A DNA stretch of 50,429 nucleotides from Paracoccus marcusii (GCF_006151785.1 NZ_VDDD01000008.1:1-50429); one strand, 5' to 3'. Positions 35,618 through 44,836 are shown, numbered from the stretch's first letter. Numbers and translations are program-made. The notes: generated by a model not told the origin, from the letters alone.

Positions 35618-36217
35618 ATGCTGGACGACCATCTTCATTCCGATTTCCGAACGCAGTTCGTGCGCGAGCCGGCCAACCTGCGCCATTTCCCGGCGCTGGT
35701 CCTGAATGCCGACTACCGGCCGCTGTCCTATTACCCGCTGTCGCTGTGGCCGTGGCAGGAGGCGATCAAGGCGGTGTTCCTGGACAGGGTGACCATCATC
35801 GCCGAATACGACCACGAGGTGCGAAGCCAGCGACAGGCGTTCCGCATCCCCTCGGTGGTGGTGCTGAAGGATTTCGTCCGACCCCAGAAGCGCGTGGCAT
35901 TCACGCGCTTCAATCTTTTTCTGCGGGACGAATTCTGCTGCCAGTATTGCGGGGCCAAGGGCGATCTGACCTTCGACCATGTCGTGCCGCGGTCGCGCGG
36001 CGGGATCACCAGCTGGGAGAACGTGGTCGCGGCCTGTTCGCCCTGCAACCTGAAGAAGGCCAACCGCAGCCTGCGCCATTCCGGCATGCAGCTGCGCAAG
36101 CCCGCGCGCCGACCGTCGGCGGACGAGATGCATGCGATCGGGCGGCGCTTTCCGCCGAACCATCTGCACGACAGCTGGATGGACTTCCTGTATTGGGACG
36201 CCGAACTGGACAGCTGA
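35618..36217 (+). CDS. HNH endonuclease-domain protein
   Basis: The 199-residue product has an N-terminal region of about 90 residues (FPALVLNADYRPLSYYPLSL) and a C-terminal HNH domain with zinc-binding CQYCG, catalytic histidine in FDHVVPRSRGG, and NVVAACSPCNLKKAN supplying the second CxxC and the N of HNH. This form is widespread and chromosomally conserved in alphaproteobacteria, often as a single gene; its biological role is not established, and restriction or repair are both possible. No methyltransferase is nearby. Confidence 0.87.
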   Translation: MLDDHLHSDFRTQFVREPANLRHFPALVLNADYRPLSYYPLSLWPWQEAIKAVFLDRVTIIAEYDHEVRSQRQAFRIPSVVVLKDFVRPQKRVAFTRFNLFLRDEFCCQYCGAKGDLTFDHVVPRSRGGITSWENVVAACSPCNLKKANRSLRHSGMQLRKPARRPSADEMHAIGRRFPPNHLHDSWMDFLYWDAELDS

Positions 36218-36221
36218 GCGA

Positions 36222-36395
36222 TCAGCCGTCGTGATCGTGGCGGTCGCGGTTGTTCAGATGCACCAGCACCGCACCGCTGAGCGCAAGCAGCAGGAAGGCG
36301 ATCGGGGGAACGCCCGCCGACAGCCCTGCCCACAGCGTCACCGCGGCGGCCAGGATCGTCACGGCGATCAACGCGAGGAAATGGGTCAGCGGCAT
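36222..36395 (-). CDS. Small membrane protein, 57 residues
   Basis: The 57-residue frame starts MPLTHFLALIAVTILAAAVT and has two hydrophobic helices (about 5-22 and 27-46) and a charged end RDRHDHDG rich in His and Asp. A strong ribosome-binding sequence GGAGAAGGAG precedes the start. The frame continues upstream to 36623 without support. No family recognised. It converges on the HNH gene with four bases between the stop codons. Confidence 0.6.
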   Translation of the reverse strand: MPLTHFLALIAVTILAAAVTLWAGLSAGVPPIAFLLLALSGAVLVHLNNRDRHDHDG

Positions 36396-36549
36396 GGGAC
36401 ACTCCTTCTCCTGACATCCAATATGGGCCGCATGGGTCGGGTTGGGAAGGCCATGCGGAGAATGCGCGACGTTTTGACGGGGACGGGGCGGGATCGCGCC
36501 GAGATCCGGCGTCTTGACCGGGGGAATCAGGCGTCCTAGATGGGGCGGC

Positions 36550-36609
36550 AGAGGACGACCTCCCCCTGACGGGCTGACACTTCCGGGACGGCCCGGATCA
36601 TTCGGAGGG
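36550..36609 (+). ncRNA. Guanidine-II (mini-ykkC) riboswitch
   Basis: Two short hairpins each carry the diagnostic ACGR loop: GAGG-ACGA-CCTC (36551-36562) and TCCGGG-ACGG-CCCGGA (36582-36597), 19 bases apart. The ribosome-binding site GGAGG (36604-36608) follows, then the start of an SMR exporter at 36617. Two ACGR hairpins joined by a linker in front of a sugE-type gene is the definition of the guanidine-II class, in which guanidinium brings the two loops together and frees the ribosome-binding site. Position and partner gene agree with published examples in proteobacteria. Confidence 0.88.
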
Positions 36610-36616
36610 TTCAGCC

Positions 36617-36931
36617 ATGCCATGGCTTCTTCTGTTCACGGCCGGTCTTCTGGAAATCGTCTGGGCGACGGCGATGAAATATTCGGCCGGCTTCACGCGC
36701 CCCATCCCTACCATCGTGATGGTCGTCGGCATGATCGCGTCGTTCTGGCTGCTGGCGACGGCGATGCGGTCGCTGCCCCTGGGGACGGCCTACATGGTCT
36801 GGACGGGCATCGGCGCGGTGGGCAGCTTTGTCGTGGGCGTGGTGTTTCTGGCAGAACCCGTCACCGCGATGCGCATGGCGGCGGCGGGGATGATCGTCGC
36901 GGGCATCGTCACGATGAAGCTGGCCTCCTGA
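36617..36931 (+). CDS. sugE: SMR-family guanidinium exporter (SugE/Gdx type)
   Basis: The 104-residue four-helix protein is a small multidrug resistance transporter of the guanidinium-specific Gdx subtype. Glu13 in AGLLEIVWATAMKYS is the essential ion-binding glutamate, followed by the SugE-like WA and KYS residues and ATAMRSLPLGTAYMVWTGIG. Dimers exchange guanidinium for protons. Control by the guanidine-II riboswitch 8-60 bases upstream fixes the substrate with good confidence. A G/C-rich hairpin repeat follows the gene. Confidence 0.93.
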   Translation: MPWLLLFTAGLLEIVWATAMKYSAGFTRPIPTIVMVVGMIASFWLLATAMRSLPLGTAYMVWTGIGAVGSFVVGVVFLAEPVTAMRMAAAGMIVAGIVTMKLAS

Positions 36932-36953
36932 CAGGCCCGATGGCGGGGCGCGC

Positions 36954-37010
36954 TTGCGTCCCGCGACGGCCGGGGGCGCTGCGCCCCCCGGACCCCCCGC
37001 CGCGTCGCGC
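36954..37010. repeat. Dispersed G/C-rich hairpin repeat, copy 3
   Basis: TTGCGTCCCGCGACGG begins 23 bases after the sugE stop. A hairpin follows, CCGGGGGCGC with GCGCCCCCCGG (one bulged C, 36970-36991), then a CCCCCC run. Same plan as the copies at 11602, 31497 and 47307. Confidence 0.7.
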
Positions 37011-37105
37011 CCTGCCGACAGAAAACCGCGAAATTCCCGCGTCGGGGGTAATTTCCTTCCGCGCCGAGGGGTGATAGACGCAATGCCAGCCAAAGGAGAT
37101 CCGCC

Positions 37106-38944
37106 ATGCCCGCCTATCGTTCCCGCACCACCACCCATGGCCGCAACATGGCCGGCGCACGGGGCCTGTGGCGCGCGACAGGCGTGAAGGACAGCGATTT
37201 CGGCAAGCCGATCATCGCCATCGTCAACAGCTTCACCCAGTTCGTGCCCGGCCATGTCCACCTGAAGGACCTGGGCCAGCTGGTCGCCCGCGAGGTCGAG
37301 GCAGCCGGGGGCATCGCCAAGGAATTCAATACCATCGCGGTCGATGACGGCATCGCCATGGGCCATGACGGCATGCTGTATTCGCTGCCCTCGCGCGAGG
37401 TCATTGCCGATTCGGTGGAATACATGGTCAATGCGCATTGCGCCGACGCAATGGTCTGCATCAGCAACTGCGACAAGATCACGCCGGGCATGCTGATGGC
37501 ATCGCTGCGCCTGAACATCCCCACCGTCTTCGTGTCGGGCGGGCCGATGGAGGCCGGCAAGGTCGTGCTGCAGGACGGTCGCGTCAAGGCGCTGGACCTG
37601 GTCGATGCCATGGTCGCGGCGGCCGATGATTCGGTCAGCGACGAGGATGTGCAGGTGATCGAACGGTCGGCCTGCCCGACCTGCGGGTCGTGTTCGGGGA
37701 TGTTCACGGCCAATTCGATGAACTGCCTGACCGAGGCCCTGGGCCTGTCCCTGCCGGGCAACGGATCGACCCTGGCGACCCACGCCGACCGCAAGCGGCT
37801 GTTCGTCGAGGCGGGCCACCTGATCGTCGACCTGGCCAAGCGCCATTACGAGGGTGACGACTTCAGCGTCCTGCCCCGCAACGTGGCCAGCTTTGCCGCC
37901 TTCGAGAATGCGATGACCTTGGACATCGCGATGGGCGGATCGACCAACACCGTCCTGCACCTGCTGGCCGCGGCGCATGAGGCCGAGATCGACTTTACCA
38001 TGTCCGACATCGACCGCCTGTCGCGCAAGGTGCCGGTGCTGTGCAAGGTCGCGCCCGCGAAATCGGACGTGCACATGGAGGACGTCCACCGCGCCGGCGG
38101 CATCATGGCCATCCTGGGCCAGCTGGACCGCGCCGGGCTGCTGGACACCTCGGTGGGCAGCGTCCATTCCGGCACGCTGGCACAGGCGCTGGACCGGTGG
38201 GACGTGTCGCGCACGACCGCGGCGTCGGTGCACGATTTCTTCCGCGCGGCGCCGGGCGGGGTGCCGACGCAGACCGCGTTCTCTCAGGCGAACCGCTATG
38301 ACGACGTGGACCTGGACCGCGAGACGGGCGTGATCCGGTCGTCGGAGCACGCGTTCTCGCGCGATGGCGGGCTGGCGGTGCTGTACGGCAACCTGGCCGA
38401 GGACGGCTGCATCGTGAAGACGGCGGGGGTGGACGATTCGAACCTGACCTTCGAGGGGCCCGCGCATATCTTTGAAAGCCAGGACGACAGCGTCAGTGCC
38501 ATCCTGACCGGCAAGGTCAAGGCCGGAGAGGTCGTACTGATCCGCTATGAAGGACCGCGCGGCGGGCCGGGGATGCAGGAGATGCTGTATCCGACCAGCT
38601 ATCTGAAATCCAAGGGCCTGGGCAAGGAATGCGCGCTGGTGACCGACGGGCGGTTCTCGGGCGGGTCTTCGGGGCTGTCGATCGGCCATGTCTCTCCCGA
38701 GGCGGCCGAGGGTGGCACGATCGGTCTGGTCGAGCAGGGCGACCTGATCCGCATCGACATCCCGAACCGCAAGATCGAGCTGGTGGTCGACGACGCGACC
38801 CTGGCCGCCCGCCGCGCCACCCGCGATGCGGAAGGCTGGAAGCCCGCCAAGCCGCGCAAGCGCAAGATCACCACCGCCCTGCGCGCCTATGCGGCGATGA
38901 CCACAAGCGCGGCAAAGGGCGCCGTCCGGGTGATCCCGGAGTAA
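37106..38944 (+). CDS. ilvD: Dihydroxy-acid dehydratase
   Basis: IlvD removes water from dihydroxy acids to give the 2-keto acids of valine and isoleucine, the third step of branched-chain synthesis. The 612-residue product has [18 protein letters not shown] sequence, [11 protein letters not shown] and [19 protein letters not shown], with cysteines for an iron-sulfur cluster, and [11 protein letters not shown]. Length fits the 610-620 residue bacterial class. AAAGGAG lies before the start. It pairs functionally with ilvC 1.6 kb downstream. Confidence 0.96.
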   Translation: MPAYRSRTTTHGRNMAGARGLWRATGVKDSDFGKPIIAIVNSFTQFVPGHVHLKDLGQLVAREVEAAGGIAKEFNTIAVDDGIAMGHDGMLYSLPSREVIADSVEYMVNAHCADAMVCISNCDKITPGMLMASLRLNIPTVFVSGGPMEAGKVVLQDGRVKALDLVDAMVAAADDSVSDEDVQVIERSACPTCGSCSGMFTANSMNCLTEALGLSLPGNGSTLATHADRKRLFVEAGHLIVDLAKRHYEGDDFSVLPRNVASFAAFENAMTLDIAMGGSTNTVLHLLAAAHEAEIDFTMSDIDRLSRKVPVLCKVAPAKSDVHMEDVHRAGGIMAILGQLDRAGLLDTSVGSVHSGTLAQALDRWDVSRTTAASVHDFFRAAPGGVPTQTAFSQANRYDDVDLDRETGVIRSSEHAFSRDGGLAVLYGNLAEDGCIVKTAGVDDSNLTFEGPAHIFESQDDSVSAILTGKVKAGEVVLIRYEGPRGGPGMQEMLYPTSYLKSKGLGKECALVTDGRFSGGSSGLSIGHVSPEAAEGGTIGLVEQGDLIRIDIPNRKIELVVDDATLAARRATRDAEGWKPAKPRKRKITTALRAYAAMTTSAAKGAVRVIPE

Positions 38945-38959
38945 GTGGCGGGGCGCCGG

Positions 38960-39409
38960 TCACCTGGCGCCCTCCAAGTCGCCGATCAGCGCCTCCATCT
39001 CGGCGATCTCGCGGCGCTGCGTCTCGATGATGCCATCGGCCAGCGCGCGGACGCGGGCGTCGGTGATCTTTGCCCGGGTGCTGGTCAGGATGGCGATGGA
39101 GTGATGCGGGATCATCGCCTTCATCCACGATACCTGGTCCACCGTCGCCTGACTGCGCACCATCGCGACGCCCAGGCCAAGGACGACGGCCGCCCCCGCC
39201 AGGGCCGCGACATTGGCGCGGCGGTTCGCGAACATCCCCCACATCGCGACCAGCATCACGATCGCCATCCCGCCCCCCATATACAGGGCCATCCAGGCGC
39301 GGGTCTGACTGAACCGGACATGCGACAGATCCCAGGTGTTCAGATACATCATCGCGAACATCGCAACGGTCGAGACGGCGATGGTCGCCAGAAAGCGGGC
39401 ATGGGTCAT
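38960..39409 (-). CDS. DUF305-type membrane protein
   Basis: The 149-residue product has three to four hydrophobic helices in its first half (LATIAVSTVAMFAMMYL; WMALYMGGGMAIVMLVAMWG; VAALAGAAVVLGLGVAMV), then a shorter DUF305 domain with MIPHHSIAILTS and helical IIETQRREIAEMEALIGDL. The PHH motif is the family mark and may bind metal. Many DUF305 proteins occur in metal-resistance contexts; no such gene is near. The start at 39409 has AAAGG at proper spacing; ATG 39424 is an alternative. Confidence 0.8.
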   Translation of the reverse strand: MTHARFLATIAVSTVAMFAMMYLNTWDLSHVRFSQTRAWMALYMGGGMAIVMLVAMWGMFANRRANVAALAGAAVVLGLGVAMVRSQATVDQVSWMKAMIPHHSIAILTSTRAKITDARVRALADGIIETQRREIAEMEALIGDLEGAR

Positions 39410-39467
39410 GGCATGGCCTTTCATAAGAAGTGCCTGCCCCCAACAGGGGATCCACGCCGATGTTCCC

Positions 39468-39926
39468 TCAGCCCAAGGGACCGGGGCGGCGTTCCTCTGA
39501 CAGCATCACGTTCGCCTCAACCTGGCCCACGCCGGGCAGGGTCATGATGCGGCGGCGCAGGATGCGTTCGAAATCACTGATGTCGCGAGCGGTGATTCGC
39601 AGCCGGTAGTCGAACTGGCCCAGGACGTGCTGGACCAGCTGCACCTCGGGGATGGCGGTGACGGCGCGTTCGAAATCCTCAAGCCCGGTGCGGCCCTTGG
39701 CGGCCAGCTTGATCCCCAGGAACACGGTCACGCCAAAGCCGAGCGCGGCCGGGTCCAGCACCACGCGCCGGCCGGCGATCACGCCCTGATCCGTCAGCCG
39801 CCGGATGCGCCGCCATGCGGCAGGCTGGCCGATGCCGACCGCGCGCCCGATATCGGCGGCGCTGGTAGTCGCGTCGCGTGCCAGCGCCCGCAGGATGGCC
39901 AGATCGGTCGCGTCCAGGTCGGTCAC
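39468..39926 (-). CDS. Lrp/AsnC-family regulator, second of a tandem pair
   Basis: The 152-residue product starts with GTG and has the Lrp helix-turn-helix (LDATDLAILRALARDATTSA, then GRAVGIGQPAAWRRIRRLTD) and a RAM effector domain (GFGVTVFLGIKL, LGQFDYRLRITARDI). The GTG overlaps the stop of the upstream Lrp gene (GTGA), so the two are made from one mRNA and might form mixed oligomers. The pair is divergent from ilvC. Confidence 0.88.
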   Translation of the reverse strand: MTDLDATDLAILRALARDATTSAADIGRAVGIGQPAAWRRIRRLTDQGVIAGRRVVLDPAALGFGVTVFLGIKLAAKGRTGLEDFERAVTAIPEVQLVQHVLGQFDYRLRITARDISDFERILRRRIMTLPGVGQVEANVMLSEERRPGPLG

Positions 39927-40387
39927 AGGGCCAGATCCTCGCTGTCCTTGATGGTCGCGACCAGCATCAGCGCGTCCAGTTCGGCAATATGCGGCAGGGT
40001 CAGGATGCGGTCGCGATAGACCTGCTGCCAATGCGCCATGTCGCGGGCGATGACCGAGGCGCGCCAGTCGACGCTGCCCAGGAAGGACTGGATCTCGATC
40101 ACCTCGGGGACCTGGCGCAGGGCTGCGACGAACTCGTCGAAGGCGCGCGGGTTGGTCTTGTCCAGCGTGAAGCGCAGGCTGACCTCGACCGCCCAGCCCA
40201 TCGCGCGCCAGTCGATGCGGGCCTGCACGCCGCGCAGGACGCCCGCCTCGCGCATCCGCTCCATCCGTCGCCACAGGCTGGCCGCGGTGACGCCCGCGCG
40301 TTCGGCCAGCGTTGCATTGGCGGCGGCGGGATCGGCCAGAAGCTGGCGCAGGATGCGGCGATCGGTTGGGTCGGGCATGAAAGTCAT
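39923..40387 (-). CDS. Lrp/AsnC-family regulator, first of a tandem pair
   Basis: The 154-residue product has the N-terminal helix-turn-helix (DPTDRRILRQLLADPAAANA, then AGVTAASLWRRMERMREAG) and the C-terminal RAM domain (EVSLRFTLDK, LGSVDWRASVIARDM). Start MTFMPDPTDRR; ATG 40378 is an alternative. It is divergent from ilvC with 119 bases between, and a 13-base palindrome lies just upstream of its start, so control of ilvC and of itself is likely. Confidence 0.88.
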   Translation of the reverse strand: MTFMPDPTDRRILRQLLADPAAANATLAERAGVTAASLWRRMERMREAGVLRGVQARIDWRAMGWAVEVSLRFTLDKTNPRAFDEFVAALRQVPEVIEIQSFLGSVDWRASVIARDMAHWQQVYRDRILTLPHIAELDALMLVATIKDSEDLAL

Positions 40388-40399
40388 GAGATTGGCATT

Positions 40400-40412
40400 A
40401 TCATGGCATGAT
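40400..40412. promoter_or_regulatory. Palindrome upstream of the tandem Lrp genes
   Basis: ATCATGGCATGAT is a perfect dyad (ATCAT-N3-ATGAT) 13 bases before the first Lrp start codon and about 95 bases upstream of ilvC. It lies in an A+T-richer patch. A site for Lrp autoregulation is the simplest reading. Confidence 0.45.
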
Positions 40413-40431
40413 CTTTTCGCAAGATGCCTGA

Positions 40432-41529
<1,098 letters not shown>

Positions 41530-41530
41530 T

Positions 41531-41658
41531 CTGTCGAAGCCGGGGGTTTCACACCCCCCCCCGGACCCCCGTGGGGTATTTGGGCAAAGAAGATGTCATT
41601 CTCCTTTGTCCAAATACCCTGGGGGGAGTCCGAAGGACGGGGGGCAACGCCCCCCTTC
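41531..41658. terminator. Large hairpin region between convergent ilvC and yghU
   Basis: GGGTATTTGGGCAAAG (41574-41589) pairs over 16 positions, with one G-U, to CTTTGTCCAAATACCC (41604-41619), with a 14-base loop. Flanking G-runs and C-runs (CCCCCCCCC near 41554, GGGGGG at 41621, and GGGGGGCAACGCCCCCC around 41639-41655) add further stems. Placed between two convergent stops, it likely serves as a two-way terminator. Confidence 0.7.
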
Positions 41659-41659
41659 C

Positions 41660-42523
41660 TCATGCCTGCAGCTTGTCCTGCGTCTTCGTCTGGAAATCCG
41701 ACGCGTCATGGCGTTCATGCAGCTGTTTCGCGGGATCGCCGGACACGTTGTTCACCATGATGCCACGCTGAACCGCCGGGCGCGCCGCGATCTCGGCCTG
41801 CCAGCGATGCAGGTTGCGATAGCTTTCGGCATCCAGGAAGGTCGCCGCATCGCCGTAGGCGCCCCCCGTGATCAGTCGCCCGTACCACGGCCAGATCGCC
41901 ATGTCGGCGATGGTGTAGTCGTCGCCCGCGATGAAGCGGCTATCGGCCAGGCGCCTGTCCAGCAGGTCAAGCTGACGTTTGACCTCCATCGTGAACCGGT
42001 CGATCGCGTATTCGATCTTGGTGGGTGCATAGGCGTAGAAATGCCCGAAGCCGCCGCCCAGATAGGGGCCCGCGCCCATCTGCCAGAACAGCCAGTTCAA
42101 TGTCTCGGTTCGTGCGGCGGAATCCGTGGGCAGGAAGGCCCCGTATTTCTCGGCCAGGTACAGCAGGATGGATCCTGATTCGAAGACCCTCTGCGGGGGG
42201 CTGACCGAATGGTCCATCAGTGCGGGGATCTTGCTGTTCGGGTTCGCCGCGACGAAGCCGCTTCCGAACTGATCGCCGTCACCGATCTTGATCAGCCACG
42301 CGTCATATTCGGCGTCATGGCCGGCCTCCAGCAGCTCCTCCAGCAGGATCGTGACCTTCTGTCCGTTGGGCGTTGCCAGCGAATAAAGCTGCAGCGGATG
42401 CTGGCCCACGGGCAGGTCGCGGTCATATTGGGCCCCGGCGGTGGGCTTGTTGATGCTGGCGAACTGGCCGCCATTCTCCTTGCCCGGGGTCCAGACCTTG
42501 GGCGGGGTATAGTCGTCGCTCAT
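41660..42523 (-). CDS. yghU: Glutathione-dependent disulfide-bond oxidoreductase (YghU-like GST)
   Basis: The 287-residue product is a nu-class glutathione transferase homologue of E. coli YghU. It has a 50-residue N-terminal extension (YTPPKVWTPGKENGGQFASI, then NKPTAGAQ), a thioredoxin-fold domain with TPNGQKVTILLEELLEAG, SKIPALMDHS and FESGSILLYLAEKYG, and an all-helical domain with YTIADMAIWPWYGRL. Such enzymes reduce disulfides using two bound glutathione molecules. It is divergent from the radical SAM gene. Confidence 0.92.
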   Translation of the reverse strand: MSDDYTPPKVWTPGKENGGQFASINKPTAGAQYDRDLPVGQHPLQLYSLATPNGQKVTILLEELLEAGHDAEYDAWLIKIGDGDQFGSGFVAANPNSKIPALMDHSVSPPQRVFESGSILLYLAEKYGAFLPTDSAARTETLNWLFWQMGAGPYLGGGFGHFYAYAPTKIEYAIDRFTMEVKRQLDLLDRRLADSRFIAGDDYTIADMAIWPWYGRLITGGAYGDAATFLDAESYRNLHRWQAEIAARPAVQRGIMVNNVSGDPAKQLHERHDASDFQTKTQDKLQA

Positions 42524-42588
42524 CGGGATGTCCTGTGATTGCGTCGGATCAGAGATGTGGGCGGGCTTGCGAAACATCAACCGGTGGC

Positions 42589-42616
42589 TTGCGATGTTCT
42601 TATTATGTTCTATAAT
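42589..42616 (+). promoter_or_regulatory. Sigma-70-like promoter of the radical SAM gene
   Basis: TTGCGA (42589-42594) and a perfect TATAAT (42611-42616) are 16 bases apart in an A+T-rich patch. The ATG of the next gene is at 42623, six bases after the -10 box, so the transcript would start at or next to the start codon (leaderless). Confidence 0.55.
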
Positions 42617-42622
42617 TGCAGG

Positions 42623-43702
42623 ATGCTTCCGCCCCGTGATCCCGACCAGCGCATCAAGGCCCGTGGGGCCGACACTCGCCCCGCGGGGCGGTACGAACAG
42701 CAGGTCAGAACCCGCGAAGCCGACGACTGGGACATCGCCGAGGATCAATCCCTGCTGCGGACCGAGGTAACGGTCGAGCGCCCGCGCAACATCATCACCC
42801 GCAATACCTCTCCGGACATCAGCTTCGACCGGTCGATCAATCCCTATCGGGGGTGCGAACATGGCTGCATCTACTGCTATGCGCGGCCGACGCATGCTTG
42901 GCTGGGCCTGTCGCCTGGCTTGGATTTCGAGACGCGGATCACCGCAAAGCCCGATGCGGCCGACCTGCTGGCGCGCGAACTGGCGCGGCCCAGCTATCGC
43001 CCCGCGCCGATCGCCCTGGGCACGAACACAGATCCCTATCAGCCGGTGGAAAAGCGGCTTGCGATCATGCCTGGCATCCTGCGGGTGCTGCGCGATTGGA
43101 ACCACCCGGTGACATTGGTGACGCGGGGCCAGACCGTCCTGCGCGATCTGGACCTGTGGGCGGAACTGGCGGCACGCGATCAGGCCTCGGTGGGTGTCAG
43201 CATCACCACGCTGGACGCGGATCTGGCCCGTACGCTGGAACCGCGCGCGCCGGCACCCGCGACCCGTCTGCGGATGATCCGCGATCTGTCGCGCGCGGGC
43301 GTGCCCGTCCGCGTGATGGTCGCCCCGGTCATCCCCGTCCTGACCGAGCCCGAGATCGAGGCGATCCTGACCGCCGCGCGCGAGGCCGGGGCAACCACCG
43401 CCACGATGATCCCCCTGCGCCTGCCGCATGAGGTAGCGCCGCTGTTTCGCGATTGGCTGGAACGGCACCGGCCGGGGATGGCCGCGCATGTGATGAACCG
43501 CGTGCAGGACATGCGCGGCGGGCGCGACAACGACCCGCGTTTCGGCCACCGGTTTCGCGGAGAGGGCCTGCACGCGCAACTGGCCCAGCAGCGATTCCGG
43601 CTGGCGCGAACCAGGTTGGGGTACCGCACGGGCGGGCCGGCGCTGGACTGTTCGCGGTTCGGGCCGCCGCCCAAGGCCGGAGACCAGCTGTCGCTGTTCT
43701 AG
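42623..43702 (+). CDS. Radical SAM protein, PA0069/SplB-like family
   Basis: The 359-residue product has the radical SAM cluster motif CEHGCIYCY (Cys78, Cys82, Cys85) in NPYRGCEHGCIYCYARPTH, the pattern of the PA0069 family, related to spore photoproduct lyase but without a proven reaction. LGTNTDPYQPVE, VTLVTRGQTVLRDLD and RVMVAPVIPVLTEPEIEA follow through the barrel. It begins MLPPRDPDQRIKARGA. The stop codon TAG lies in CTAG, which is also the stop of the convergent methyltransferase gene. Confidence 0.88.
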   Translation: MLPPRDPDQRIKARGADTRPAGRYEQQVRTREADDWDIAEDQSLLRTEVTVERPRNIITRNTSPDISFDRSINPYRGCEHGCIYCYARPTHAWLGLSPGLDFETRITAKPDAADLLARELARPSYRPAPIALGTNTDPYQPVEKRLAIMPGILRVLRDWNHPVTLVTRGQTVLRDLDLWAELAARDQASVGVSITTLDADLARTLEPRAPAPATRLRMIRDLSRAGVPVRVMVAPVIPVLTEPEIEAILTAAREAGATTATMIPLRLPHEVAPLFRDWLERHRPGMAAHVMNRVQDMRGGRDNDPRFGHRFRGEGLHAQLAQQRFRLARTRLGYRTGGPALDCSRFGPPPKAGDQLSLF

Positions 43703-44673
43703 TGGCGGCGGTCGTCCTCGCCGCAGCTGCTGAAGGCGCCCAGCTGTGCGGTGATCCGGTCCAGCGCGGGGCGGGGGCCGCGGGGGCGGGTCTCCAGCGC
43801 CTCGTGCATCGCGCGCAGATGCGCGGGCATGGTCCCGCAGCAGCCGCCGATGATCCGCACGCCCAGGTCGCGCGCAAGGCAGGCGTAATCGGCCATCAGT
43901 TCGGGCGTGCCGTCGTAATGGATATGGCCGTCCTGCAGATGCGGCACGCCCGCATTGCCCTTGGCGATGGTCGGGCGTTCATTGCCCGATGCGGCAAGAC
44001 CGGTGACCGACCGCAGCAGGTCGGACGCGCCGACGCCGCAATTGGCGCCATAGGCCACGGGCGGATTGGGCAAACGTTCCACCGCGGCGGCCAGCTGTCC
44101 CGGCGTCACGCCCATGATCGTGCGGCCCGCGGTGTCAAAGCTGAGGCTGCCGCACCAGGCCATGCCGGCGAGGCGCGCGGCCTCGGCCGCGGCGCGCAGC
44201 TCCTCCAGCGAGGAGAGGGTCTCGACCCACAGGATGTCGGCGCCGCCGTCGCGCAGCGCCTCGGCCTGTTCGTGGAACATCTGGACGGCACGCGCATGGG
44301 TCAGGCTGCCCATCGGGGCCATGAATTCGCCGCTGGGGCCCATGCTGCCCGCGACGATGACGGTGCGGCCCGCACGATCGGCCTGATCGCGGGCGATCTC
44401 GGCGGCGCGGCGGTTCAGTTCGGTGACGCGGGCGGCTGCGCCGTGGCGCGCCAGGCGGCTGGCATTCGCGCCAAAGCTGTTGGTCAGGAACAGATCGGAC
44501 CCGGCCTCGATCGCGCTGCGGTGCAGGGCGGCGATGCGGTCGGGATGGGTGGCGTTCCAGATCTCGGCCGGGGTGTCGGCGTCCAGGCCCATGTTGAACA
44601 GGGCGGTCCCCGTTGCGCCGTCGGCCAGCACGTGCGGGCGGGTCTGCAGCATCAGGGACAGCGCGTCGGTCAT
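43699..44673 (-). CDS. bmt: Homocysteine S-methyltransferase (betaine-homocysteine type)
   Basis: The 324-residue zinc enzyme has the three cysteine positions of the family: GANCGVG in the middle and IIGGCCGTMPAHLRAM (about 270-285) near the C-terminus. ADGATGTALFNMGLD at the start is the substrate region. Relatives move a methyl group from betaine or S-methylmethionine to homocysteine, forming methionine; betaine is the usual donor in Rhodobacterales. The start at 44673 has AAGGA seven bases before it, inside an eight-pair hairpin. In-frame ATGs upstream (MDLMTGPD) would add about 25 residues. Confidence 0.87.
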   Translation of the reverse strand: MTDALSLMLQTRPHVLADGATGTALFNMGLDADTPAEIWNATHPDRIAALHRSAIEAGSDLFLTNSFGANASRLARHGAAARVTELNRRAAEIARDQADRAGRTVIVAGSMGPSGEFMAPMGSLTHARAVQMFHEQAEALRDGGADILWVETLSSLEELRAAAEAARLAGMAWCGSLSFDTAGRTIMGVTPGQLAAAVERLPNPPVAYGANCGVGASDLLRSVTGLAASGNERPTIAKGNAGVPHLQDGHIHYDGTPELMADYACLARDLGVRIIGGCCGTMPAHLRAMHEALETRPRGPRPALDRITAQLGAFSSCGEDDRRH

Positions 44674-44780
44674 CACCACTTCCTTGGCCACGGCCAAGGG
44701 GGCCGGGGCGATGTCGGGTCCAGTCATCAGGTCCATGTCGGGATGTGTCACAGCAAGGAGAATTTTGACAGGAACGAATG

Positions 44781-44807
44781 AAAAACCGCGCCGGTTTCCC
44801 GGCGCGG
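44781..44807 (-). terminator. Rho-independent terminator of the rpsF-rpsR-rplI operon
   Basis: CCGCGCCGG (44786-44794) and CCGGCGCGG (44799-44807) form a perfect nine-pair stem with a four-base loop, followed on the minus strand by five T. It lies 30 bases beyond the rplI stop. Confidence 0.88.
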
Positions 44808-44836
44808 CAAAAAACTCTGCGCTTGATCCGGTGGGA

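Noticed and set aside
35618..36217. Restriction-modification or defence system around the HNH gene
   Set aside because: No methyltransferase, helicase or other defence gene is nearby. The neighbours are housekeeping genes and this HNH form is broadly conserved in the group.
44674..44780. SAM-II riboswitch before the homocysteine methyltransferase
   Set aside because: I could not find the SAM-II pseudoknot pattern; only a short hairpin next to the start is visible.
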